63,742 bases of DNA from Prevotella sp. GTDB taxonomy: Bacteria > Bacteroidota > Bacteroidia > Bacteroidales > Bacteroidaceae. Numbering within the stretch: the stretch's first letter is position 1; each line of letters starts with the position of its first letter. Made by a program: the position numbers and the translations under genes. Location of the stretch: positions 1-63,742 of the forward strand of contig JAFUVB010000100.1 of the NCBI GenBank assembly GCA_017471245.1, given 5' to 3'. The notes beneath the pieces were generated by a model. It made no database searches. It was not told the DNA's origin and saw nothing but the letters and a program-made list of their open reading frames with translations. Of this stretch, positions 9,070 through 17,892 are shown piece after piece.

Positions 9070-9204
9070 ATGCAAGGTATCATCACACAAAGAGAGTTCG
9101 AAAAGCTGTATAACGACAAGTATATGCAGCTTTACTACCTTGCGTATGACTATGTGGGCGACGAGGAGATCATGAAAGCCGTGGACAAGGCCATGAACAA
9201 GTAA
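9070..9204 (+). pseudogene. N-terminal fragment of an ECF sigma factor (44 codons)
   Basis: A short ORF begins with ATG 9070 and ends with TAA 9202-9204, 21 bp after rnr. Its product (FEKLYNDKYMQLYYLAYDYVGDEE) resembles region 2.1-2.2 of ECF sigma factors. The sigma factor at 30056 has FERVYREYYSRLYYFAYDFVED in the same place. Regions 2.3 to 4 are absent and a terminator-like hairpin follows at once. I read it as a truncated remnant; a tiny expressed protein is possible but unsupported. Confidence 0.5.
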
Positions 9205-9226
9205 GAACCCGACCAACCATTCCATT

Positions 9227-9276
9227 CTCTCCCCACTCTATCCTCTCAAGTGATAAGGTGGGGAGGGCTGTTTTTA
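9227..9276 (+). terminator. Hairpin plus U-run; shared with a copy at 21044
   Basis: The stem pairs CTCCCCAC (9229-9236) with GTGGGGAG (9258-9265), followed by GGCTGTTTTTA. It would terminate the rnr transcript. The loop (TCCTCTCAAGTGATA) is nearly identical to the loop of a second copy at 21044-21084. That is unusual for a plain terminator, so it is probably an interspersed repeat. Confidence 0.65.
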
Positions 9277-10404
9277 TAAAAACCGTTGTTTGAACCAGAG
9301 GGAAAAGACTGGATCTGTGGGATAGAGTTGTCGCATCTCAGAGAAAAGCAGGTCACGCTCGATAAGGGCATCTCGAAGGCGAACTATATTGGAAGGACTG
9401 CCTAAATCGAATTGGGAACGAACCTTTTTCTCATTGTAGCCTGAATGTATGCCGGAAACAACAGCGCGAAGCAAATTCATCTGATAACCAGAAAGAGGTT
9501 CAATCTGTTGCATATAAAGTGCCTCATTAGTACTAATCAGCTCTTTTATAGCTGAAGGCAAATGTTCGGCCGTTGCTGTTTCACCTACAGGAGTATTGTT
9601 GAGAACAATGGATGCCAAATGCTGCACGTATGACGGATAGAGATCCACAGACTCACAAATCTTAATAGCCGTCTCGTTGGAGATTCTCCGACCTGCACTC
9701 TCAAAATGACTTACAATATAGTCAGTCCAGTCGGATATCGGAATCTTCTGCAACCACATTAAATCTCCAAACTGATAAAAGGGCATATTGCGACTCAAGA
9801 ACATGCTGCTCATCATGTGTCGTTTGCTGCCGAAAAGACAATAGGATGTGTAATGATGATGTTGCCAGGCAGCACGAAGCTTTGCCTGAACTGACCTACT
9901 ATTCTCAAACTCTCCTACCTGTTGAAACTCATCAATGCAGACAACGATATGACGGTCCTTGCGTTTGGCTATCACCTCAACCATATTGAGAACCTCCTCA
10001 GGGCTGTGTGTTTCAGGAGTAATGCCAAGTGACACGCTTATTTCAGAGGTTGAATCTATTGGAATATTGATTCTTGGTGTGAGACGTGCCAAGAAGTCCT
10101 TAGCCTCATCCATCCATAATTGGATTTTTGAGGCAGTCTGTTTCAGTACAGCTGCAACCAAGACATTATAGAAGTCATATTCACTCTTACATCCGAAGAT
10201 ATCCAGACGAACCGTGATAATATTGCTATTCTCTAACTGTCGACATACATGATCTACCAAAGAAGTCTTACCCCAACGACGAGGTGAAATGAGAATGGAG
10301 TTAATTCCATTTTCGAAATTTTGTTTCAAACGGCGCGTTTCTTCTTCGCGTCCCGTAAAATTGTAGTCAGTAACAGCTACGCCATAAACAAAGCTTTTCT
10401 CCAT
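9274..10404 (-). CDS. AAA-type ATP-binding protein (archaeal-ATPase-like P-loop NTPase)
   Basis: P-loop ATPase of 376 aa from a family common and often multicopy in Bacteroidota; cellular role unknown. Walker A is ISPRRWGKTSLV, Walker B is HIVVCIDEFQQ, and LFGSKRHMM looks like a sensor region. A winged-helix-like C-terminus follows (SPSNIVRLRDALIERDLL), ending in DPVFSLWFKQRFL, typical of the family. The frame is open to 10467, but the -7 box at 10424-10431 lies inside that extension, so I start at ATG 10404 (MEKSFVYG). A perfect 37-bp palindrome sits just upstream of the promoter and may bind a regulator. Flanked by repeats on both sides. Confidence 0.8.
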   Translation of the reverse strand: MEKSFVYGVAVTDYNFTGREEETRRLKQNFENGINSILISPRRWGKTSLVDHVCRQLENSNIITVRLDIFGCKSEYDFYNVLVAAVLKQTASKIQLWMDEAKDFLARLTPRINIPIDSTSEISVSLGITPETHSPEEVLNMVEVIAKRKDRHIVVCIDEFQQVGEFENSRSVQAKLRAAWQHHHYTSYCLFGSKRHMMSSMFLSRNMPFYQFGDLMWLQKIPISDWTDYIVSHFESAGRRISNETAIKICESVDLYPSYVQHLASIVLNNTPVGETATAEHLPSAIKELISTNEALYMQQIEPLSGYQMNLLRAVVSGIHSGYNEKKVRSQFDLGSPSNIVRLRDALIERDLLFSEMRQLYPTDPVFSLWFKQRFL

Positions 10405-10423
10405 AACTTGCTGAATTTGAGAA

Positions 10424-10431
10424 CAAAAATA
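10424..10431 (-). promoter_or_regulatory. -7 promoter box of the AAA ATPase gene
   Basis: TATTTTTG on the minus strand matches TAnnTTTG, 20 bp upstream of ATG 10404. Confidence 0.65.
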
Positions 10432-10444
10432 GCAAAACTGCAGC

Positions 10445-10481
10445 AATTTCACAAGTTTGTGATTCACAAACTTGTGAAATT
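10445..10481. promoter_or_regulatory. Perfect 37-bp palindrome, operator candidate
   Basis: Two 17-bp arms (AATTTCACAAGTTTGTG and its exact complement) are separated by 3 bp. It lies 14 bp upstream of the ATPase -7 box, covering the expected -33 region. A dimeric regulator, perhaps the ATPase's own winged-helix domain, could bind here. It could also form a cruciform. Confidence 0.7.
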
Positions 10482-10516
10482 TAAGTTTTTTTATTTAAAT
10501 GGCGCCTATGTTTTCC

Positions 10517-10524
10517 TACTTTTG
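10517..10524 (+). promoter_or_regulatory. -7 promoter box with no protein gene behind it
   Basis: TACTTTTG matches TAnnTTTG exactly on the plus strand. The next recognisable protein gene in this direction starts about 500 bp later and has its own promoter, so this box probably drives the short transcript described next. Confidence 0.55.
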
Positions 10525-10529
10525 TACGT

Positions 10530-10619
10530 TCTGTAGTAATTGAAGTCATGATAACTATTTAACTTCTTAACTTCAGAGGCATGAGTCGCGCTATAAATGC
10601 GTTATCGTGACTTCTTTTT
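10530..10619 (+). ncRNA. Candidate small RNA with terminator-like stem
   Basis: About 6 bp after the TACTTTTG box a transcript of about 90 nt would contain a long-range stem: GAAGTCATGATAAC (10542-10555) pairs with GTTATCGTGACTTC (10601-10614) with one mismatch, followed by TTTTT (10615-10619). There is no ORF of note. Promoter, stem and U-run together suggest an independent small RNA. No family is recognised; expression data are lacking. Confidence 0.35.
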
Positions 10620-10631
10620 AGCTAAGATTAC

Positions 10632-10850
10632 AAGAAAATCTGTTTACTCGGCCGCAATTCCATATTTTTCAAAAGACCTTTATATGCCTTATTATCAAGA
10701 GGTTGCAGCTCCTGTGATTTAAGAATTTCGAGTTCGCGAAAGTTTCTGCGCCAAAAACTGCGAGTTTTCATTGCAAAAACAGGCAGTTTCCAATTCAAAA
10801 AGCCGCTGTTTTTGAAATAAACACTGCGAGTAACTCATGCAGTCACTTTG
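10632..10850. repeat. 219-bp interspersed repeat, copy A
   Basis: Aligns over its full length with copy B at 21281-21499 in the same orientation, at clearly high identity by eye. It holds short hairpins (for example AAAACTGCGAGTTTT). On the minus strand it also has a 47-codon ORF (10771 to 10628) starting MKTRSFWRRNFRELEI. Together with copy B it brackets uptake locus 1. The remaining intergenic sequence up to 10990 shows only a short A6CGT6 palindrome near 10940. Confidence 0.85.
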
Positions 10851-10990
10851 TCAATCCCCGTTTAAAACAGTTTTGAAACAATAGCTGCATGGAAGCACAA
10901 GTTGATAACAAACAGTCACAAATAGATAATCCTAAACGCAAAAAAACGTTTTTTCCATCCAAAAGAGTTCAAATTGTCAAAAAAAGAATG

Positions 10991-10998
10991 TATATTTG
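10991..10998 (+). promoter_or_regulatory. -7 promoter box of sigma factor 1
   Basis: TATATTTG matches TAnnTTTG, 34 bp upstream of ATG 11033. A TTG sits at 10974-10976 as a possible -33 element. Confidence 0.7.
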
Positions 10999-11032
10999 CA
11001 AACAAATCAGACAATCAAGCGCTTGAACCTTC

Positions 11033-11533
11033 ATGGAAGATACATTCGACATACTGTTCCGGCAGTATTACGCCCCGATGATTTTCTACGCTGATGGACG
11101 GCTGAACAACCGTGAGCAGGCGGAGGATGTCGTACAGGATGTCTTCAGTAAGTTGCTGGAGGCAGGCACTTCGTTTGAAGACATACAAAAGGCGCGCGGC
11201 TATCTCTTCACCGTTCTGAAGAACAAGATTATTGACATCTTCCGATATAACCGGCTGCACCCGCAGGGTGAGCTGAGCGACCATCTCGTTGAGGACACCA
11301 CGGAGGAGCGTCTTTTCGAGATAGAACTCTATGAGCAACTGTATCAGGAAGTAGAGAACTTACCCGTCAAGATATCCGAGGCGATGCAGCTTCGCATGCA
11401 AGGATATGACAACCATGAGATTGCAGAGATGCTAAACACCAACTACCACACAGTGCGTAGCCGCATCCATAAAGGCATCATGTTGCTGAGGGGGAAATTC
11501 GACAAAAATCTCCTTTATTCCATTTTCTTGTAA
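11033..11533 (+). CDS. FecI-type ECF RNA polymerase sigma factor (locus 1)
   Basis: ECF sigma-70 family protein of 166 aa with region 2 (NNREQAEDVVQDVFSKLLE, residues about 25-45) and region 4 helix-turn-helix (YDNHEIAEMLNTNYHTVRSRIHKGIMLLR, about 125-155). It heads a six-gene set: FecR-like anti-sigma, SusC, SusD, TlpA and aldo/keto reductase. By family knowledge, FecR and the STN domain of the SusC receptor should control this sigma factor in response to substrate. It has its own housekeeping-type promoter; the genes behind it may use the sigma factor's own promoter in the 65-bp gap before fecR. Confidence 0.93.
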   Translation: MEDTFDILFRQYYAPMIFYADGRLNNREQAEDVVQDVFSKLLEAGTSFEDIQKARGYLFTVLKNKIIDIFRYNRLHPQGELSDHLVEDTTEERLFEIELYEQLYQEVENLPVKISEAMQLRMQGYDNHEIAEMLNTNYHTVRSRIHKGIMLLRGKFDKNLLYSIFL

Positions 11534-11598
11534 AAAAATCCTTCTTTTTTAATCAAAACGACAGACATATTCGTTCTTAGGTTAAAAGAGATCAGAAA

Positions 11599-12747
11599 AT
11601 GAAGATTAAAAGAATCATACTCAAATCGATCTACGGCGGACTGACGGACGGCGAGCAGGTCTTTCTTGACAATTGGATGAAGGAAGACAATCATGCCAGT
11701 CTGTACAACCGCATCCGCAAGAACATACAAGAAAAGAAAGCTGTGGAGTATTTTGCAGGCATTGACGTGGAAGAGGCACTACATAGCCTTCGCGGCAGCG
11801 AGCACGTTTCCCGAAAGACCAAGGAAGATGCCCATCCAACCATCTTCCGCAGAATGCTCACCCCGCGGCTCTACCGTATCGCAGCTGTCATCGCCCTGCT
11901 CATCGTGGGCGGTGCCTACTGGTATCATCAAGACTACACCCGTGTGACCCCACCGGTGATCACTGACCTGATAGAGATGGCGATGGAGGAGAGTCAGAAG
12001 AACGGCATGCAAGGGGCAGAGATTATCACTGCGGATAACCGCAAGATGCCAGTTGTCACCCAAGAGGAACTGACACGATACCATGTGGATGAGCATTTCG
12101 CCAAGCAACTGGCTGACGCTCACCGCATTACCACCTATCACGATAAGGAGTATTGGGTGACCTTAGACGACGGCACCTTGGTACACCTTAATTATAATAG
12201 CCGTTTGATCTATCCGGAGAAGTTCGGCGACCGCCGTGACGTGATTCTTGAGGGCGAAGCTTATTTCATGGTCGCCAAGGACAGAAGCCGGCAGTTTGTG
12301 GTGCATACTCCACAGGGTGACGTGAAGGTTTATGGCACGGAGTTTAATGTCAACACCCGCAAGGAAGAGGGCATGGTGAGTGTCGTACTGGTGGAAGGCT
12401 CGGTGAGTTTCACACCCGCGTCGGGTAATGAGCGGATGATGGTTCCCGGTCAGGAACTGTCCATCATGGATAATCAGTTAACTCTGAATAATATCGACAC
12501 CGCGCCATATACAGCTTGGAACGAAGGGAAGTTCTCCTTCGATGATTGGCCGTTGGAGCGAATCATGCAGGTGATCGGCCGATGGTATGGCCGCACGGTA
12601 GAGTTTACCGCAGAAGACATCAAGACGAAGACCTACTCTGGCAACTTCGACCGCTATGAGGACATCCGTCCGACGATGGAGGCCATTGAAATGATTACAG
12701 GACTGAAGGTAACCATAATGCCAGACAAAATATTATTAGAACCATAA
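11599..12747 (+). CDS. FecR-like anti-sigma factor (locus 1)
   Basis: Membrane anti-sigma regulator of 382 aa. The cytoplasmic N-terminal part (1-90, with EQVFLDNWMKE) binds the sigma factor in this family. One transmembrane helix follows (RIAAVIALLIVGGAYWY, about 93-110). The periplasmic FecR domain includes LDDGTLVHLNYNSRLIYPEKF, EGEAYFMVAKD and VYGTEFNVNTR. The C-terminal DUF4974-like part has FDDWPLERIMQVIGRWYG. It lies between its sigma factor and the SusC gene, the usual order for surface-signalling operons. Confidence 0.93.
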   Translation: MKIKRIILKSIYGGLTDGEQVFLDNWMKEDNHASLYNRIRKNIQEKKAVEYFAGIDVEEALHSLRGSEHVSRKTKEDAHPTIFRRMLTPRLYRIAAVIALLIVGGAYWYHQDYTRVTPPVITDLIEMAMEESQKNGMQGAEIITADNRKMPVVTQEELTRYHVDEHFAKQLADAHRITTYHDKEYWVTLDDGTLVHLNYNSRLIYPEKFGDRRDVILEGEAYFMVAKDRSRQFVVHTPQGDVKVYGTEFNVNTRKEEGMVSVVLVEGSVSFTPASGNERMMVPGQELSIMDNQLTLNNIDTAPYTAWNEGKFSFDDWPLERIMQVIGRWYGRTVEFTAEDIKTKTYSGNFDRYEDIRPTMEAIEMITGLKVTIMPDKILLEP

Positions 12748-12763
12748 CAACAAATTCCTAAAA

Positions 12764-15700
12764 ATGAGAAAAACCGATCTATTGAGAGGCATCAGGCAAC
12801 TGATGCTACTGGCGCTCTTGCTCTTTTCCGCGTCAGTATCAGTGAAAGCGGCCATGCCCGCAGACACTCCTGTGAGCATCAATTTCAAGTCGGAACAAGT
12901 GACCACTGTGCTGAAAGAGGTACAGAAGCAGTCGGGCTTGAATTTCTTCTACAGTACGGAGGTTTCCAAAGAATGGCCCCGCATCACCATTCGCATGACG
13001 AAGAAGCCTGCCAGGGACGTGGTGGCACAGATAGCCAGTCTGATTGGCTGTGAGTACACCATCAAGGACAATATCGTGACCATCAGCAAGCAACAGGTGA
13101 GCGGCCGCGAGCGCACCATCAAGGGTTATGTGCGCGATGCTGACGGCGAGCCGCTGGTAGGCGTACCTGTCTGCATTGGCGAGAGCCGTGTCTGCACAGT
13201 GACCGATGCCGACGGTTTCTACACCTTCCCCATCCCCACGGAAGAAACCGTACTGAAATTCTCTTACGTGGGCATGAATACGGAATACACCCGCATTGCG
13301 GCTGGAACGGGAACCGTGACACGCGACATCGTGATGCGTTCCGACAACAGGCTTGATGATGTGGTAGTGACTGGTTATCAGACGATATCTCGTGAGCGCA
13401 GCGCTGGTTCTTATAACATATTAAAAGGCGAAGATGTCGCAAAAAAGGCGATAGTGAGCAACAGCATTATCAGTGCGCTTGAGGGCTTAACAACAGGACT
13501 TCAGGTAAACAATGCTCCCTATGCCGACAAATTTACCATTCGCGGCATTACCTCGATTGATTCAAACCGTTTACCTCTGTTTGTCGTTGATGGCGTGCCA
13601 CTCGAACTTGACCAAGTGGAAAACATGGTGAGCAGCAATGATATTCAGAGTGTCACAGTCTTGAAAGATGCTACCGCCGCCAGTATTTGGGGATCACAGG
13701 CTGCCAATGGTGTGGTGGTCATGCAGACTAAGAAAGGGCAACAAGCGACCAAGCCTCGTGTCAGTTACAAAGGTTCTTTTACCTTCTGTGGCAAACCCGA
13801 CTATGATTACTATAACTATATGGACGGGCAGACTTGGATGGATAACGCAAAGGAACTTTTTGATATTTATTCGCAGGTATATAGTTATGATCAGGTTCAG
13901 TCGGGTACAACAGGGCTGACAAAGTCAGGCTCTGCTGCAGTTGTATGGCCCCACGAACATGCAATGTATCAGACTAAAATGGGAATCATGACACAGGCTG
14001 AATGTGAGAATATTCTGGCACGGCTGGCTGCGCAAAATGGACGTGAACAATATGAGAAGTACTTTATGAGTAACCTGTTCTTCACCCAACACAACATATC
14101 AGTACAAGGCGGAAACAATAAATCTACATACTATCTTTCTGCCAACTACAAAGGAGATCAATACACAGACAAGGACTGGACTAACAGAATAACTCTAAAT
14201 GGCTATCAGGATTACCAAATTACTGACTGGATGAAATGGGATGTAACCATGAATGTGGCATTTGGAAATACTCGCGCTCACGTCAATCCTTTTGCTGATT
14301 CAGAGTTTAATTTCATGTCGAATAATACTTATTATGATCTCCCCTATAACATATTCCGCGATGCAAATGGGTGGGTTGATCAGCAGCCCATGGTATTGCT
14401 TGACAAAGACCGCCAGAATGCAGAAGCAGTTTCAGGCATTGATCTGGGTTTCTATCCTGTAGAAGACTTCAATAGCTCCACTGACCGCACGACGAACTCA
14501 AATATCCGTATCAATACTGGTTTAACTATCAATCTGCTGAAGGGTCTCAAGTATGAAGGTCGTTTTCAATACACTCGACTCAATTCGCGCCGTGAGCAAT
14601 TCCGTCCGTCGGAGACATTCAGTGTGAGGGAGGAACGGGCAGGGACCTTTAATATCGGTACGGCAAGTTACACAGATCCCTATGGGCTGCGAGTACCCCG
14701 TACGGGCGGTCATTATATTCTGAACAACGACATTACCTCAGACTGGACGCTGCGCAACCAATTATCGTATGATGCCAGTTTTGACGAGGGGCGCCATCTG
14801 ATTACAGCCTTGGCAGGAACGGAGGTAAGAGCCTATAAGGCGACCGGCTATGCCACCTATCTACGTGGCTACAATATGCAGACAATGGAACATGAAACCT
14901 ACAACAACTCCATCTTCCGTGACTTTTATATATTTGACACACTCCTTGGTTCATACGGGGCGGGGCGTTACTCTGAAAATTCGCAATCAGAAAGCTGTAG
15001 GAAGTATTTTTCGCTTTATGCCAATGCCGCCTACACCTATTTGGAGAGATATACCCTGAATGCGAGCCTTAGGATGGACCAAAGCAACTTGTTCGGGTCT
15101 GATCCAAGCACACAATACAAGCCAATCTGGTCAATGGGTATTGCCTGGCGCATTGGCAAGGAAGAGTGGTTGAAAAATCAGCAGTGGATAAACGATTTAA
15201 CTCTGCGCACCAGCTATGGGTTTGCGGGAAACTCACCCCGACCGGAATCAGGAGGTCGCTACGACATATTAAGTACGGATAACAACCCTTCATTTGAGTC
15301 ACCAGGCTATTTGGTTATAACACCAGCCAATAAGATGCTGACTTGGGAAAAGACACGTACCATTAATTTTGGCTTTGATGTGGCTCTGTTATCAAATCGT
15401 ATACGACTGACGTTTGACTACTATGATAAATATACGACAGACTTGATTGGAAACATGACATTAAATCCAACCACAGGCTGGCTTACGACAGTAGGCAATG
15501 TTGGGAAAATGAGCAACAGGGGAGTCGAATTAATGCTGAGCACACACAATGTGAGAAGTCGTGTGTTCAATTGGTACACTATACTCACTCTGTCGCACAA
15601 TAGTAATAAGATAAAGAAAATCGTTTTGCTACAACCCATAAACACAGCTAACGATATGCTTCAGGCTTATTATCACGAAGGCTATCCCTTAGGAGCAATG

Positions 15701-16339
15701 TTTTCCTATCGCTATGCAGGACTTGATGAGCATGGATCACCTAAAGCACTTGACAAAAACGGTGAGGAAATGTCGGGCGTAAATGCCTCATACGACATGG
15801 ATAAGGACGATCTGGTTTACTCAGGTACATATATTCCAAAGGTCTATGGTGGCTTCACTAATAGACTGACTTATAAGGATTTTGAGTTATCGTTTATGTT
15901 TGCTTACAACTTGGGGCATAAAATGCGCGCTCCCTATCAACAGGTCTATGGCAGGCTTAGTGGTAGTCTTACCAAGGAGTTCGGGAATCGGTGGAAGAGC
16001 CCTGGTGATGAGGCTCTCACTGATATACCGCGCTATACCGTTACCATGTATGACTCTGACTATAGCATGAACTATAACTTTTATGCGCTGAGCGACAAGA
16101 ATATCCTTGATGCGTCGTTTATCAAGTTGCGCGACTTGAGCCTTTCATGGAATGTGCCATCAAACTGGTGCCGGAAATTGTATGCAGAGAATATCAAACT
16201 TACGGCACAGGCAGGAAATCTTTTTGTCATTGCCTTTAATGGAAAGGGCATAGATCCTGAAGCTTATAACCTGACGAGCGGTAAGCGGCAAGCTAAGTTT
16301 GGACCTTCTTATTCTGTGGGAATTAATATTGGTTTTTGA
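12764..16339 (+). CDS. SusC/RagA-family TonB-dependent receptor with STN domain (locus 1)
   Basis: Outer-membrane active transporter of 1191 aa. Order: signal peptide (to about residue 30), STN/secretin-N signalling domain (about 35-110, SINFKSEQVTTVLKEVQ), carboxypeptidase-regulatory-like domain (about 118-190, VRDADGEPLVGVPV), plug with DDVVVTGYQTISRERSAGS and FVVDGVPL, and a beta-barrel ending in VGINIGF. The STN domain fits signalling to the FecR/sigma pair upstream. The GYQTISRER segment also appears in locus 3 (GYQTISKERTTG), placing both in one SusC subgroup distinct from locus 2 (VGYGQQSRRNLTG). The substrate cannot be named; polysaccharides and oligopeptides are both known for this superfamily. 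Confidence 0.93.
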   Translation: MRKTDLLRGIRQLMLLALLLFSASVSVKAAMPADTPVSINFKSEQVTTVLKEVQKQSGLNFFYSTEVSKEWPRITIRMTKKPARDVVAQIASLIGCEYTIKDNIVTISKQQVSGRERTIKGYVRDADGEPLVGVPVCIGESRVCTVTDADGFYTFPIPTEETVLKFSYVGMNTEYTRIAAGTGTVTRDIVMRSDNRLDDVVVTGYQTISRERSAGSYNILKGEDVAKKAIVSNSIISALEGLTTGLQVNNAPYADKFTIRGITSIDSNRLPLFVVDGVPLELDQVENMVSSNDIQSVTVLKDATAASIWGSQAANGVVVMQTKKGQQATKPRVSYKGSFTFCGKPDYDYYNYMDGQTWMDNAKELFDIYSQVYSYDQVQSGTTGLTKSGSAAVVWPHEHAMYQTKMGIMTQAECENILARLAAQNGREQYEKYFMSNLFFTQHNISVQGGNNKSTYYLSANYKGDQYTDKDWTNRITLNGYQDYQITDWMKWDVTMNVAFGNTRAHVNPFADSEFNFMSNNTYYDLPYNIFRDANGWVDQQPMVLLDKDRQNAEAVSGIDLGFYPVEDFNSSTDRTTNSNIRINTGLTINLLKGLKYEGRFQYTRLNSRREQFRPSETFSVREERAGTFNIGTASYTDPYGLRVPRTGGHYILNNDITSDWTLRNQLSYDASFDEGRHLITALAGTEVRAYKATGYATYLRGYNMQTMEHETYNNSIFRDFYIFDTLLGSYGAGRYSENSQSESCRKYFSLYANAAYTYLERYTLNASLRMDQSNLFGSDPSTQYKPIWSMGIAWRIGKEEWLKNQQWINDLTLRTSYGFAGNSPRPESGGRYDILSTDNNPSFESPGYLVITPANKMLTWEKTRTINFGFDVALLSNRIRLTFDYYDKYTTDLIGNMTLNPTTGWLTTVGNVGKMSNRGVELMLSTHNVRSRVFNWYTILTLSHNSNKIKKIVLLQPINTANDMLQAYYHEGYPLGAMFSYRYAGLDEHGSPKALDKNGEEMSGVNASYDMDKDDLVYSGTYIPKVYGGFTNRLTYKDFELSFMFAYNLGHKMRAPYQQVYGRLSGSLTKEFGNRWKSPGDEALTDIPRYTVTMYDSDYSMNYNFYALSDKNILDASFIKLRDLSLSWNVPSNWCRKLYAENIKLTAQAGNLFVIAFNGKGIDPEAYNLTSGKRQAKFGPSYSVGINIGF

Positions 16340-16366
16340 TAGTCTAACAAATAAACAACGATTATA

Positions 16367-17884
16367 ATGAAAAAATACATATATATATTGATAGGTGTCG
16401 TCCTGCAGCTTTCTACGACGGGATGTAATGACTTCCTTGACGAGCAGCCACGTGGAAGTGCAATTGCGGAAACGACAGATGACTATAACGGTCTGTTCAA
16501 TGCCACTCAGATGATGAATATGCTTTATGCCGATTACACAAAATGGCTGAACCCGGATATCGTTCACACGGCAACAACGCTGCAGAACCTGAATGTTCAG
16601 TCTACATACAATATGACGGGAAACACAACCTATTCCATATCATCTGCAAACGCCTATCGGTTACTCCCCAATCCATACGTCGATGTTGAGACCTGTGACA
16701 TGTGGGGAACAATCTTTCAGCGCATCTATGTCTACAATATGATAGCCAACGGTGTGATGGATTCTCGTGGCGGCACCGAGTTGCAGAAAAAAGCACTGCG
16801 GGCAGAAGCCCGTATCAGCAGGGCTTGGCTGCATTTCCTGCTGCTGCAAGTCTTTTCTAAGCCATACCAAATGGGAGGAGACGATGAACTGTCCATTCCT
16901 ATTGTCAGCGAAGCAAACTCAATGCAGACAGACTTCACTCTTGTAACCAAAAAGGCCGCTTATAGTTTTATAGAGAATGAACTTACGGAGTCTGTAGAAG
17001 ATCTGGAAGACAGACCCGACCACAAGATGCGGATATACAAGACCACAGGCTACGCATTGCTTGGCAAGTATTATTGGCTGACGGGACAATACGAGAAAGC
17101 GACCGCACCCCTGCGGGCAGCCTACGAGCGTCTTAAGAATGAGGCAGACTTCGGACTGATTAACTATAATGACTATGATTCACCAGGCAACCCCGACACG
17201 AACCTCAGCAATAGTTATGTTCATCCTTATTTTTCCTATAGCTCTGAGGCATTGTGGGTGAAGCAGAACAGCGGTTTCCGGGGTGCTTCCATGCTCGGGT
17301 CGTATGGTCCGGCGTATTACATCAGCAAGGAACTTTACGAACTATACGACGAGTATGACATCCGTCGCAACTATGTGCCGACATCTGCAAAGGTAACAGA
17401 TTATGTTTACAATCCCGAAACAGGGGGATGGAGTCTGATAACGAAAGAGCAGGCATACGAAGCACCTGTTGGCTGCATCAGAGGAAACCAGGAAAACTAT
17501 GGGGTGGAAATCCCTGAGGTGTATCTCGCCCTTGCAGAGTGTGAGGCAAGAAGCGGCAGTCTGGAAAATGCAAGGAATCTGCTTGCTGAATTCCGCTGTT
17601 GCCGTTTGGCATCCGGACATGAAGGTGTGCCTGAAAATGTGATAACCCGGAACGATCTCATTGTTTTCTGTGTTGATGAACAGAGGCGTGAGTTTGCCGA
17701 CCGCCAGAACGGTTTCTATACGCTTCGCCGCCTCTGGGATGATCCCGTCTTCCAGTATCGGAAGCCCTACACGCGTTCTGATGGAGAACAGACGTTTACA
17801 ATGACAGAAGACAACCTCTATTTCCGTCTTCCTGAAGGAGTGCTGAAGTGGAACGATCAATGGAGAAACATCATTAATGACTAA
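16367..17884 (+). CDS. SusD/RagB-family substrate-binding lipoprotein (locus 1)
   Basis: Surface lipoprotein of 505 aa that caps its SusC partner. The lipobox is STTGC at about residue 20, followed by NDFLDEQPRG, the usual SusD N-terminus. TPR-like helices are evident (RAEARISRAWLHFLLLQVF, YALLGKYYWLTGQYEKA) and the C-terminal SusD signature DEQRREFADRQNGFYTLRR is present. It starts 27 bp after the SusC stop codon. Confidence 0.93.
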   Translation: MKKYIYILIGVVLQLSTTGCNDFLDEQPRGSAIAETTDDYNGLFNATQMMNMLYADYTKWLNPDIVHTATTLQNLNVQSTYNMTGNTTYSISSANAYRLLPNPYVDVETCDMWGTIFQRIYVYNMIANGVMDSRGGTELQKKALRAEARISRAWLHFLLLQVFSKPYQMGGDDELSIPIVSEANSMQTDFTLVTKKAAYSFIENELTESVEDLEDRPDHKMRIYKTTGYALLGKYYWLTGQYEKATAPLRAAYERLKNEADFGLINYNDYDSPGNPDTNLSNSYVHPYFSYSSEALWVKQNSGFRGASMLGSYGPAYYISKELYELYDEYDIRRNYVPTSAKVTDYVYNPETGGWSLITKEQAYEAPVGCIRGNQENYGVEIPEVYLALAECEARSGSLENARNLLAEFRCCRLASGHEGVPENVITRNDLIVFCVDEQRREFADRQNGFYTLRRLWDDPVFQYRKPYTRSDGEQTFTMTEDNLYFRLPEGVLKWNDQWRNIIND

Positions 17885-17892
17885 GTATAAAA

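Noticed and set aside
11550-11575. 17-bp identity with a site near 60893 (AATCAAAACGACAGACA)
   Set aside because: The second site is inside a coding region and no flanking similarity exists; a chance match of this length is plausible in 64 kb.
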